Source of the DNA: Mesorhizobium caraganae
GTDB lineage: Bacteria; Pseudomonadota; Alphaproteobacteria; Rhizobiales; Rhizobiaceae
DNA length: 64,000 nucleotides
Assembly: GCF_016836705.1 (NCBI RefSeq)
Contig: NZ_JAFCGY010000002.1
Coordinates: 62,001 to 126,000, forward strand
Direction: 5' to 3'
Both the position numbers and the translations under genes were made by a program. Positions 18,175-26,360 of this stretch are shown here, piece after piece (the stretch's first letter is position 1; each line of letters begins with the position of its first letter). The notes under the pieces are model-generated. The model was not told the DNA's origin and did no database searches. It saw nothing but the letters and a program-made list of their open reading frames with translations.

Positions 18175-20825
18175 GCGGCCCTCACGTCCTTATTCACCCG
18201 GATTGGTACTTTGAAACGGAATGTCGACCCTGACCCGATCACGGACTCGACGTCTATGGTTCCGCCATGCATTTCGACGATGCGCTTCGAGATCGCCAGG
18301 CCAAGACCTGTGCCACCCTTCTGCCTGGTGCTGCTGTTGTCGACCTGCTGGAATTCTTCGAAGATGAGAGCCTGGTCCTTGGACGCGATGCCGGGACCGG
18401 TGTCTCGGACGGTGATCTCGAAGTGCCCGTCGACCGCATCGGCAAGAATGTCGACTGCACCCGTTTCGGTGAATTTGACGGCATTGCCTGCAAGATTGAG
18501 CAGGACCTGCGTCAAACGGCGTTCGTCCCCGCGGCCGATTGGAAGGTTCTCGGCAACACTCGTTGAAAGCTCAAGACCCTTCGCTCGCGCCAGCGGCTCG
18601 ACAGCCGCAACGGTCGATCGAACAATCTGCGCGACGGAGTAGTCCTCGATCGCCAGCGTGAGCTGGCCGGCTTCGATCTTGGAAAGGTCGAGTACGTCGT
18701 TGATGAGGCCGAGGAGGTGACGACCGTTTGCCTGCACGCGCGCGACGGTTGTCTTCGCCTTGTCCGGGAGTTCGCCGTAGATGCCGTCGACCAGCAGTTC
18801 TGTGAAGCCCAAGACCGAATTGAGCGGTGTCCTGAGCTCGTGGCTCATATTCGCGAGGAACTGGGACTTGTGGCGGCTAGCTGCCTCCAGCTCCCGGCCT
18901 TTCTCCTCGATCTCGCGGAACAGCTTGGCATTCTGGATCGCGAGCACCGATTGGGCTGCGAAGGTCTCCAGCAGGTGGACAACTTGCTCATGGAAGGCAC
19001 CTGGCTTGTGGCGCCTGACGACCAGTGCACCGACGATCTTGTTGGGCCTCAGCAGCGGAACGATCAGGATACCGCGATATCCGGCTTCGACGATCGTCTT
19101 TCTTACAAGGAAGGATGAGGTCTCCTGGCTGAGGTCGGGAAACTGCACCGGCATGCAGCGCCCGGGTGCGTCGCCGATCCCCATGTCGGCCAGCCCGATC
19201 GTCTGGTGTGAGACCGCGGCGATAAGCTCATCGCTCATACCGAAGTTTGCGCGCGGAAGGAATTGCTGTCGCGTGCTGCTGAACACGTAGATGGTGCCAG
19301 CATCCGTCTTCGACAACTGGACCGCTTTGGCGACGATCGTTTTCAGCACCGTGTCGAGATCCAGCGTCGAATTGACCGCCTTGCTCACCTCACCAAGCGC
19401 CTCGAGCTCACCAACAGACGCGGCAAGCTCGCGCGTCCGTGACTGCACCGCCTCGAAGAGCCGCGCATTCTCGATGGCGATCACCGCCTGGTCGGCGAAT
19501 GTCTCGACGAGCGCGATCTCCTTGGGATTGAAAGGTTGCGGCTCAACCCTCGTCATGACGAATACGCCAACGAGATCACCTTCCCGCAACAGCGGGGCAG
19601 CGAGGACGGTGCGGAATCCGCCTGCCTCGGCGATCAAGGCAACGCGGTAGTCCGGATCAGCGGTCACGTCTTCGATTTGCACGATCCGCCGTTCTTCGAT
19701 TACGCGCCCTACGGCGGAGCCTCGACCTGCGGCAAGCGCTGGAAGTGGATTGGCGTCGACATAAGCACGGAAACTGGGCGGGTAGCCATGCGTCGACACA
19801 TAGCGGAATACGCCATCCAGCAACTGCACGATGCCACCCTTGTCGGCACGGCTGAGCCTGACAGCCGATTCCACCAACGTATCGAGCACGACCTGCAGAT
19901 CGAAGGTTGAGCGGCTGATGACCTTCAGAACGTCTGCAGTGGCCGTCTGCTGCTGAAGGGCTTCGTCGAGCTGCTGGGTGCGCGTCTCAATCTCCTGATA
20001 CAGGCGCCCCAGCTGGTCGGAGGTCTGGTTGACGTTAGCGGCGAGCACTCCAAGTTCGTCGCGATTGGCGACGGCAACCTGTTGGGCGAAGTCGCCGGCC
20101 GCTATCTGGCTGAGACGCGTCTCGATCTTCTTGACCGGTTCGATCAACGACCAGGAGATGATGTAGCCGAGCCCCAACGCCAGCAGGATGCTACCCACCG
20201 CAAACGAGGCCACGATCAGTCTGGACGTGCCGTACACACCCTCGGTCGTTTCGATGGCCGCCACCATGTCGGCTTCGGCCATGTTAACCAGCTGGTTTGT
20301 CAGGCGCTCGAGGCGATCAGCCGACGGTACGATTCCATCAAGCTGAACCTTGCGCGCATCCTCAGTGTGGCCGGCTCGGACGAGCTCTGCCACGTGCGTC
20401 ACCCCGGCCGTCAGCTGTTCGTACTCTTGCCTGACCTGGCCAAGTACTTCCACCTCGGCTTTGGCAACGAACTCCATGCGGTCGAGGTCGTAGCCGAACT
20501 GATTGAGCTGGCGCAGCGCAGCATCCAGCATCCGGTCGTCCTGAAGCAACAGGGCGGTGGAGATGCCGTAGAGCTGGGTGGTCGTATCGTGCTGTACCTG
20601 GCGGTAGGCCGCGATCCTGCGCTGCAGCTTGATCAGCTCGTTGGTCTGATCGTTGACCCCACTCAGAACCTGCAACCCGACGGCCCCGAGCACGATCAGC
20701 AGGCCAACGATCGACAGGAACGCGATCAAGAGCTTGGTCTGGACGCGCGCCGGCAGCCGGGCAACCCAGCCAACGAGCCGGTTCGTTATGCTATTTGGAT
20801 TCGTCCAAGAGGCTGACAAGGTCAT
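18171..20825 (-). CDS. Membrane sensor histidine kinase with HAMP and two GAF domains
   Basis: 884 residues. Order: membrane helix (TKLLIAFLSIVGLLIVLGAV), a helical periplasmic region of about 150 residues resembling four-helix-bundle sensors, second membrane helix (VGSILLALGLGYIISWSL), HAMP, coiled segment, two GAF domains (about 280-425 and 460-610), then the kinase core. His662 lies in MSHELRTPLN; the N box is LLNLAGNAVKF, with DTGPGI and GTGLGLAIS. No receiver is attached; two receivers are encoded just downstream. ATG at 20825 has GGAGGAG 7 bases upstream, so the gene overlaps the end of the SCO gene by 35 bases. An in-frame ATG at 20882 is less likely. Confidence 0.92.
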   Translation of the reverse strand: MTLSASWTNPNSITNRLVGWVARLPARVQTKLLIAFLSIVGLLIVLGAVGLQVLSGVNDQTNELIKLQRRIAAYRQVQHDTTTQLYGISTALLLQDDRMLDAALRQLNQFGYDLDRMEFVAKAEVEVLGQVRQEYEQLTAGVTHVAELVRAGHTEDARKVQLDGIVPSADRLERLTNQLVNMAEADMVAAIETTEGVYGTSRLIVASFAVGSILLALGLGYIISWSLIEPVKKIETRLSQIAAGDFAQQVAVANRDELGVLAANVNQTSDQLGRLYQEIETRTQQLDEALQQQTATADVLKVISRSTFDLQVVLDTLVESAVRLSRADKGGIVQLLDGVFRYVSTHGYPPSFRAYVDANPLPALAAGRGSAVGRVIEERRIVQIEDVTADPDYRVALIAEAGGFRTVLAAPLLREGDLVGVFVMTRVEPQPFNPKEIALVETFADQAVIAIENARLFEAVQSRTRELAASVGELEALGEVSKAVNSTLDLDTVLKTIVAKAVQLSKTDAGTIYVFSSTRQQFLPRANFGMSDELIAAVSHQTIGLADMGIGDAPGRCMPVQFPDLSQETSSFLVRKTIVEAGYRGILIVPLLRPNKIVGALVVRRHKPGAFHEQVVHLLETFAAQSVLAIQNAKLFREIEEKGRELEAASRHKSQFLANMSHELRTPLNSVLGFTELLVDGIYGELPDKAKTTVARVQANGRHLLGLINDVLDLSKIEAGQLTLAIEDYSVAQIVRSTVAAVEPLARAKGLELSTSVAENLPIGRGDERRLTQVLLNLAGNAVKFTETGAVDILADAVDGHFEITVRDTGPGIASKDQALIFEEFQQVDNSSTRQKGGTGLGLAISKRIVEMHGGTIDVESVIGSGSTFRFKVPIRVNKDVRAA

Positions 20826-21378
20826 CCCGGAACTCCTCCAGGTCGAACCGGACGCCAAGATACTGTACTCGCAAGATGCCATTGGGGTCCACGAGCGACG
20901 TCAACAAGGTATGGTCGACCTCTCCGTTCGCCGCCTTCTTCGCGATGACCCCGTATTTCCGTCCCACCTCATGGACGACCGCCGGATCACCGGTGAGAAA
21001 CGACCAGCCCTTCAGATCGGCACCAAAATTCTGCGCATATTCCTTCAAGACATCGGGCGTATCGCGCTCCGGGTCTACGGTGATCGAAACGAAGGCGATT
21101 TGGGGTCCGAACGCACTACCCAACTTTTCCTGCACGCTCGCCATATGGGCGGTCAGCATGGGGCAGACGTCGGTACAGTAGGTATAGATGAATGAGACGG
21201 CGACCACCTTGCCGCGAAAGTCGTGCAGCGACACGCGCACACCGTCCTGCGATACCAAGGTAAAGTCCGGCGCCTGCCCGATCGTCGGCAGGCGCTGGTC
21301 ATGCGGCGCGTCGTGCGCATAGGCGGGCCAAGCAACAAGCTGCGCCAACAACAAGACGCATACCGGCCACGTGCTCAT
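20791..21378 (-). CDS. SCO1/SenC family protein
   Basis: 195 residues with an N-terminal signal peptide or anchor (MSTWPVCVLLLAQLVAWPAY), so periplasmic. The thioredoxin-like fold contains the SCO copper/thiol motif YCTDVCP (Cys68, Cys72) and the distal His156 in VDHTLLTSLVD. Family members deliver copper to cytochrome oxidase or act as thiol-disulfide reductases. No oxidase gene is nearby; the gene sits between four cysteine-bearing binding proteins and a sensor kinase. The ATG at 21378 overlaps the upstream binding-protein stop (ATGA), and its 3' end overlaps the kinase gene. Confidence 0.9.
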   Translation of the reverse strand: MSTWPVCVLLLAQLVAWPAYAHDAPHDQRLPTIGQAPDFTLVSQDGVRVSLHDFRGKVVAVSFIYTYCTDVCPMLTAHMASVQEKLGSAFGPQIAFVSITVDPERDTPDVLKEYAQNFGADLKGWSFLTGDPAVVHEVGRKYGVIAKKAANGEVDHTLLTSLVDPNGILRVQYLGVRFDLEEFRDDLVSLLDESK

Positions 21379-22382
21379 GTCTTCAACTCCAGCTTGAGCT
21401 CCTCGAGGAAGTGCCAGTCGGTGCCGCTGGCGATGATCTGCTGTGGGCTCGACTTGATCATGCCCGTCTCCTGCATGCGCAGCGCGTAGAAGCGCATCGA
21501 GGCTTCGGCGTCGTAGTCCCGCCAGACGTCGTACTGCGTATCGCTCAGCGTTTGCAGCGCGTATTCGTAGCTGTCGACGAAACCTCGCTCGACCATCTGC
21601 CCTGCACTCCATGCGGGATCCGACGCGCAGAGGTCAGCACCCTTGACGATCGCTCTGAGCACGCGCTTGGTCGCCACCGGGTACTTATTCACGTAATCCG
21701 CAGCGGCCGAGGTCATGCAGCAGAAGTGCTGCGACCACGGGCGGTCGATGGTTGTGTTGAGGATCGTGTGGCCGATTTTCTTGGCGCGCAGTTGCTGCGT
21801 CTCCGGCGGCGTGAAGAGGTATGCATCGAACTTTCCTTCGGCGAAGGCTTCCACCGGCTTGCTTTCCTGGACCCATTCGAAGTCGTTGTCGGGATCCAGT
21901 CCGATATAGGCGGCCATCAGGGCAACTAGCACGCGCGACGGCGCATCGATGTCGTGCATGCCCACCCGCTTGCCCTTGAGGTCTGAGATGCCTTGGATGC
22001 TGTCGTTGGCGATCAGCTCGAGGCACCCGGAGTGCAGACCGCCAAGCACCTTGATTGGCACGCCGGCGTCGATCGACGCGACATGGACCGGCGCGTAGTT
22101 CATGCTGAAATCCGTGTCGCCGCGTGCAATCCACACCGCCTGATCGACCTTCTCGTCGCCCTGGACGTAGCGGACGTCGGTAAAGCCCTCAGCTTTGAGG
22201 AGCTCTCCGGCCAGGTACATCCCCGCCCAGCAGTAGGCACCATCGATCCACCGCGGCAGGCGGACGGTGGTCGTTTCCGGTGGTGGCTCGGCCCAGGCCT
22301 CAGTGGTTGCGCCGATTAAACCAGCGGTGCCGGCCGCCGCGGCGCCAGCCATGAAGGTGCGGCGATTTTGAATGATCTGCAT
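21375..22382 (-). CDS. NMT1/NitT-like periplasmic binding protein, paralogue A
   Basis: 335 residues with a Tat-type signal (QNRRTFMAG, Ala-rich stretch, cleavage near AWAEP). The fold family is the NitT/TauT/NMT1 substrate-binding group (COG0715 type), seen in DLKGKRVG and KYPVATKRVLRAIVKGAD. There are exactly five cysteines: 51 (GAYCW), 120 (GCLEL), 221-222 (HFCCM) and 252 (ADLCAS); all four paralogues in this cluster share this set. The closest relative is paralogue B. It is last of the four tandem copies and overlaps the SCO start. No permease or ATPase is adjacent, so transport is doubtful; ligand unknown. Confidence 0.88.
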   Translation of the reverse strand: MQIIQNRRTFMAGAAAAGTAGLIGATTEAWAEPPPETTTVRLPRWIDGAYCWAGMYLAGELLKAEGFTDVRYVQGDEKVDQAVWIARGDTDFSMNYAPVHVASIDAGVPIKVLGGLHSGCLELIANDSIQGISDLKGKRVGMHDIDAPSRVLVALMAAYIGLDPDNDFEWVQESKPVEAFAEGKFDAYLFTPPETQQLRAKKIGHTILNTTIDRPWSQHFCCMTSAAADYVNKYPVATKRVLRAIVKGADLCASDPAWSAGQMVERGFVDSYEYALQTLSDTQYDVWRDYDAEASMRFYALRMQETGMIKSSPQQIIASGTDWHFLEELKLELKT

Positions 22383-22425
22383 GGGCCTCTCCTTCCCATA
22401 AAAGGCAACTATGTGCCTTGGCCGC

Positions 22426-23436
22426 TCACGTTTTCATCTCGCGCTTCAGCTCGTCGAGAAAGCGCCAGTCCGTTCCATCGGCGATGATCTGCTGTGGGCT
22501 CGACTTGATCATGCCCGTCTCGTGCATGCGCAGCGCGTAGAAGCGCATCGAGGCTTCGGCATCGTAATCCCGCCACCTGTCGTACCGGATGTCGTGCAGC
22601 GTTTGCAGCGCGTAGTCGTAGCTGGGCACGAAACCGCGATCGACCAGCTGTTCTGCAGTCCATGACGGATCTGAGACACAGAGGTCGGCGCCCTTGAGGA
22701 TGGACCGCAGGACGCGCTTTGTAGCCGCCGGATATCTGTCCACATAATCCGCAGTCGCCGAAATCATGCAGCAGAAGTGCTGCGACCACGGCGGGTCGGT
22801 GGTCGAGTTGAGGATTGTGTGGCCTACTTTCCTGGAGCGAAGTTCCTGCGTGCGGGGCGGTTGGCCGAGCACTGCATCGTACTTTCCTTCGACGAAGCCT
22901 TCCGCAAAATTGTGCTCTTCGATGACCCATTCGATGTCGTTGACGGGATCGAGCCCAACATAGGCGGCCATCAGAGAAACCAACACATATTGCGGCGAAT
23001 CAAGCGTAAAGACCCCAACCCGCTTTCCCCGCAGGTCCGAGATGCCTTTAACCCTGTCGTTGGCGATCAGTTCGAGGCACCCGGAGTGCAGTCCGCTTAG
23101 TACCCTGATTGGCACTCCAGCATCGATCGACGCCAGATGAATCGGCACATAATTCACACTGAAGTCCGTCTCGCCGTTTGCGATCCACGCCGAATGATCA
23201 ACCTTCTTGTCACCTTGCACATAGCGGACATCGGTGAACCCCTCGGCGCGCAGCATCTCTCCGGCGAGGTACAGGCCCGCCCAGCAATAGGCGCCGCCGA
23301 TGTACCGCGGCAGGCGGACCGAGGTGGTCTCCGGCAGCGGCTCAGCCCAGGCTTGCGTCGAGGTGCCGATAAGTCCCGCGGCGCCGGCTGCCGCAGCGCC
23401 GGCCAGGAAATGACGGCGGTTCTGGAAGACCTGCAT
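22426..23436 (-). CDS. NMT1/NitT-like periplasmic binding protein, paralogue B
   Basis: 336 residues, Tat-type signal QNRRHFLAG with cleavage near AWAEP. Very similar to paralogue A over the whole length (for example CLELIAND, YDAEASMRFYALRM, MIKSSPQQIIA). It has the same five cysteines (GAYC, GCLEL, FCCM, ADLCVS). Differences cluster in the middle (VFTLDSPQYVLVS and EEHNFAEGFVEGKYDAVLGQ), which in this family lines the ligand pocket, so the two may bind different ligands. It is 43 bases upstream of paralogue A. Function unknown. Confidence 0.88.
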   Translation of the reverse strand: MQVFQNRRHFLAGAAAAGAAGLIGTSTQAWAEPLPETTSVRLPRYIGGAYCWAGLYLAGEMLRAEGFTDVRYVQGDKKVDHSAWIANGETDFSVNYVPIHLASIDAGVPIRVLSGLHSGCLELIANDRVKGISDLRGKRVGVFTLDSPQYVLVSLMAAYVGLDPVNDIEWVIEEHNFAEGFVEGKYDAVLGQPPRTQELRSRKVGHTILNSTTDPPWSQHFCCMISATADYVDRYPAATKRVLRSILKGADLCVSDPSWTAEQLVDRGFVPSYDYALQTLHDIRYDRWRDYDAEASMRFYALRMHETGMIKSSPQQIIADGTDWRFLDELKREMKT

Positions 23437-23482
23437 AAGCCCCTCCTTCCCTCGATAGGGCGCACGCCGTGTTGGCGATTGC

Positions 23483-24487
23483 CTACGTCTTCAACTCCTT
23501 CTTCAGTTCGCTGAAGAAGCGCCAGTCGGTGCCTTGGGCCAAGAGCTTCTGGGGGGTGCTCTTGAGCATCCCGACCTCATGGAGGCGCAAGGCGTAGAAG
23601 CGCAGAGTGTCCTCAGCGCTATACTCACGCCAACCGTAGGGGATCGCCTTCATGACCTGGAGGGCATGGTCATAGCGCCTCGTATAGCCCTGCTCCACCA
23701 AGAACTGGGCGGACTGCTCGGGCTCGCTGGTGCAGAAATCCGCCGCTTTCAAGATGGCGCGGAGGGCGCGTTTGGTGGCCACCGGATACGTGCGGACGAA
23801 CTCTCGGTTCCCAGCCAACACGCAGCAGAAGTATTGCGACCAGGGCCGGTCCACGGTGCTGCTAATCAACACATGGCCGATCTGCCGCTCCCGCATCTCC
23901 TGTGGTTCGGGGGGAAAGCCCAGGTAGGCGTCGATCTTCCCCTCACTTAGGAGCCGGATGGACTCGGAGCCCGAATGCGTGACGAAGTGTATGTCCTTAT
24001 GGAGGTCCAGGCCCACATACGCCGTCATAGCGGCGAGAAAGACGTATCGGCTGGAATCCAGCGACGGCACGGCCACAGTCTTCCCCTTGAGGTCGCGGAT
24101 CGCTTGGACGCGATCGGTCCCGAACAGCTCAAAGCAGCCGACGTGGAGTCCAGCCAGGATGACGATCGGATCCCCAGCCTCCAGGTGGAGAAGGAGCGGG
24201 GCGGCGAAATGCGCACTGAGGTCAGCTTCACCAGAGGCGAGGGCCGGCGCGATGTCTGCGGTCCCCCTCTTTTGGAGGTAGTGCACCTCAGTGAACCCTT
24301 CGCTGCGCAGCAGTTCTTCGGCTACATACTGGGGGGCCTGACAGATGCTGGGAATCCGGATGAGCCGGATCCGCGTCGTTTCCGGCGGTGGCTCTGCGGA
24401 GAGCGATTGGCGGACCCCGACGAGGCTTGCAGCGCCGGCTGCCGAAAGGCCGGCCAGGAAGCGCCGGCGGCTCTGAATGATTTGCAT
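23483..24487 (-). CDS. NMT1/NitT-like periplasmic binding protein, paralogue C (divergent)
   Basis: 334 residues from the ATG at 24487, which has GGGGAG 8 bases upstream; a GTG at 24493 is too close to that site. The signal contains the best Tat motif of the set (SRRRFLAG). It is the most divergent copy: the N-terminal pocket reads RIPSICQAPQYVAEELL and the first half is rich in changes, yet the five cysteines remain (SICQ, GCFEL, FCCV, ADFCTS), as does the C-terminal GTDWRFFSELKKELKT. It lies 46 bases upstream of paralogue B. Probably binds a different ligand; unknown. Confidence 0.87.
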   Translation of the reverse strand: MQIIQSRRRFLAGLSAAGAASLVGVRQSLSAEPPPETTRIRLIRIPSICQAPQYVAEELLRSEGFTEVHYLQKRGTADIAPALASGEADLSAHFAAPLLLHLEAGDPIVILAGLHVGCFELFGTDRVQAIRDLKGKTVAVPSLDSSRYVFLAAMTAYVGLDLHKDIHFVTHSGSESIRLLSEGKIDAYLGFPPEPQEMRERQIGHVLISSTVDRPWSQYFCCVLAGNREFVRTYPVATKRALRAILKAADFCTSEPEQSAQFLVEQGYTRRYDHALQVMKAIPYGWREYSAEDTLRFYALRLHEVGMLKSTPQKLLAQGTDWRFFSELKKELKT

Positions 24488-24516
24488 CTCCACGTCTCCC
24501 CTTGAGACAAATGGGA

Positions 24517-25524
24517 TCAGGTTTTCAGCTCACGCTTCAACTCGTCGAGGAAGCGCCAGTCCGTTCCGTTGGCGATGATCTGTTGCGGGCTCGATTTGAT
24601 CATGCCCGTCTCCTGCATGCGGAGCGCATAGAAGCGGACCGAATCCTCAGCATCGTAGGCCCGCCATTTGTCGTGCGCGGTATTCTGCAGGGTCGTCAGT
24701 GCAAGGTCGTACCTCGGCAGAAAGCCGCGATCGACCAGCTCGCGCGCCGCCGAGGTTGGGTCGGACGCGCAGAAATCGGCAGCCTTGAGGATGGCTCGCA
24801 GTACACGCTTGGTCGCAAGCGGGTATTTTTCTACATAGTCCGCCCTGCCTGCGACCATGCAGCAGTAATATTCCGACCATGGACGGTCGACCAAGTTGCT
24901 GACAATCGTGTGGCCTATCTCATCGGAACGGACCTTCGAGAACGCGCTGGTGTCGGTGAGGAAGGCATCGACCTTGCCGTCGATGAAATCCTGCATCGGC
25001 GAGGAGCCTACGACCCATTCGATGTCGTGGCCGGGATCCAGCCCGACGTAACTGACGATCAGGGTAAGGAATACGTGTGGGTGGTCATTCAGGGCCCAAA
25101 TCCCCACCCGCTTACTTTTCAGGTCAGCAACGCCGTTGACGCTGTCGCTGGCCCGCAACTCCCAGCAACCCATGTGCACGCCGGTCAACATCTTGATAGG
25201 CGCTCCTGCATCGATGGATCGGATATGCATCGTCGGCATGTTGAAATCGAAATCCGTCACTCCGCCAGCGAGCCACAGCGTGTTGTCGACCTTGGTGTCT
25301 CCTTCGACGTAGCGGACGTCGGTCATGCCGTCGGCGCGCAGCAGCTCTCCGGCGAGATAGAGCGAACCCCAGCAATAGGCTCCACCTACCCAGCGGCCCA
25401 GCCGCACAGTAGTCGTTTCCGGGGGCGCCTCGGCCCAGGCCTCAGTCGTTGCGCCGATGAGACTTGCGGCGCCGGTCGCCGCAGCGCCGGCCAGGAACGT
25501 GCGACGATTTTGAATAATCCGCAT
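24517..25524 (-). CDS. NMT1/NitT-like periplasmic binding protein, paralogue D
   Basis: 335 residues from the ATG at 25524, which has GGAAAGGAGCG just upstream; the in-frame extension to 25719 lacks a signal peptide. Tat-type signal QNRRTFLAG, cleavage near AWAEA. The five cysteines are at the shared positions (GAYCW, GCWEL, YCCM, ADFCAS). It is the first gene of the eight-gene run and ends 29 bases before paralogue C. The N-terminal half resembles A and B, while the pocket region (FNMPTMHIRSID; SSPMQDFIDGKVDAF) differs. Ligand unknown. Confidence 0.88.
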   Translation of the reverse strand: MRIIQNRRTFLAGAAATGAASLIGATTEAWAEAPPETTTVRLGRWVGGAYCWGSLYLAGELLRADGMTDVRYVEGDTKVDNTLWLAGGVTDFDFNMPTMHIRSIDAGAPIKMLTGVHMGCWELRASDSVNGVADLKSKRVGIWALNDHPHVFLTLIVSYVGLDPGHDIEWVVGSSPMQDFIDGKVDAFLTDTSAFSKVRSDEIGHTIVSNLVDRPWSEYYCCMVAGRADYVEKYPLATKRVLRAILKAADFCASDPTSAARELVDRGFLPRYDLALTTLQNTAHDKWRAYDAEDSVRFYALRMQETGMIKSSPQQIIANGTDWRFLDELKRELKT

Positions 25525-25688
25525 CGGAACGCTCCTTTCCGAATTGCAAAGGGCAATTCTGGCCGGAACCGAGCAAAAGAGGTTCGGCAGAGGCAGATGG
25601 TCTTGTGAGCGCGACGAGCAGTTATGGATTCTAGCGCGCCCAGTCCGATGCGGGAGTCTTGCGCTCTCAGTCGCCGGCTCATGTATTA

Positions 25689-25733
25689 GCAACCGACGAT
25701 ATGCCAACGATACGCCCAATTTGAGTCGGTTGC
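25689..25733. promoter_or_regulatory. Inverted repeat upstream of the binding-protein/sensor operon
   Basis: GCAACCGAC at 25689-25697 is an exact inverted match to GTCGGTTGC at 25725-25733, separated by 27 bases and about 165 bases upstream of the first gene. It could be an operator with distant half-sites or a leader stem-loop. A smaller repeat, AATTGC/GCAATT, lies at about 25541-25557 next to the ribosome-binding site. No sigma-54 or clear sigma-70 promoter was identified. Confidence 0.4.
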
Positions 25734-26055
25734 GAGCGCAAAACTTACTACGCCAAACGTCCTGCCAGCACCTCGCTGTCAGGGGAGACTGTTTGCGCGG
25801 TTGCGAATGGCCACTTCGATTGCGGCCATCCGAATGATCGACGCAAAGGTCTGCATCGGGTCAGCTTCTAGAGCATGATCCCACCGGCTGAACGTCCGAT
25901 GTCGTTCTTCGGACGCCAAAAGCCGTCATTCCGCTCCCAGCCCCATCAGTCATCCGACGACTGCCGGCAACTGACCGCTGCTTAGGAGAGCTATACACCC
26001 TGCCAGCCGCGAAGAGCTGCCAACTACTTTTCCATTTCTGTGGGGATGTCGGGAG
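25734..26055. other. Intergenic region without a recognised gene
   Basis: Frames crossing this stretch have no ribosome-binding site or family resemblance. It separates the promoter side of the binding-protein operon from the tRNA-Pro gene. A segment TCTAGAGCATGATCCC near 25867 looks like the edge of a rhizobial intergenic repeat. Confidence 0.4.
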
Positions 26056-26080
26056 AAACGGACACCTAAGTGTCTGTTTT
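26056..26080. terminator. Hairpin next to tRNA-Pro
   Basis: AACGGACAC pairs with GTGTCTGTT (one G-T pair) around a CTAA loop, directly downstream of the tRNA on its strand. The T tract (GTTTTTTC) lies on the plus-strand side, so it is a better terminator for transcription from the left; on the tRNA strand the tail is only TTTC. Confidence 0.5.
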
Positions 26081-26083
26081 TTC

Positions 26084-26160
26084 TGGTCGGAGTGGCAGGA
26101 TTTGAACCTGCGACCCCCTCGTCCCGAACGAGGTGCGCTACCAGGCTGCGCTACACTCCG
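26084..26160 (-). tRNA. tRNA-Pro (anticodon CGG)
   Basis: The reverse strand reads CGGAGTG (acceptor), a D-arm containing AGCGCAGCCTGGTAGCGC, anticodon stem-loop CTCGTTCGGGACGAG with CGG in the loop, the T-arm with GGTTCAAATCC, and CACTCCG closing the acceptor, then A and an encoded CCA (26086-26084). All arms pair. The usual GTAGCGCAGCCTGGTAGCGCA pattern of proline tRNAs is present. Confidence 0.97.
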
Positions 26161-26360
26161 TGACCAGACCGCGGGCTTATAGCCGCCGTACTTCGTTCCT
26201 GCAAGCGGCAATGGCAGCGCTTCTGTCGCATTTCGTTCGCTTTCGTCGGGCATTGCCGAAAAGCTTGGATTTCCCGCCCGAGATAAACCCCGCTTAAAGC
26301 CTTGTGTGCTAGGCAGCAGCCTCGATAAATCGTGTTTTCGCCATCTGGAGCTCTGCTGTC

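Noticed and set aside
20791..21378. SCO protein as an ordinary cytochrome oxidase assembly factor
   Set aside because: No oxidase or haem-copper gene is nearby, and the gene overlaps its neighbours in an unrelated operon; the reading is kept only as a family name.
24502..25608. 368-residue frame antisense to binding protein D
   Set aside because: Complement of a well-supported gene; the paralogues B and C also show shorter antisense frames, which follows from shared codon bias, not from a real antisense gene.
25861..26253. 130-residue minus-strand frame across the tRNA
   Set aside because: It runs through tRNA-Pro; phrases such as [14 protein letters not shown] are the usual translation artefact of a tRNA gene.
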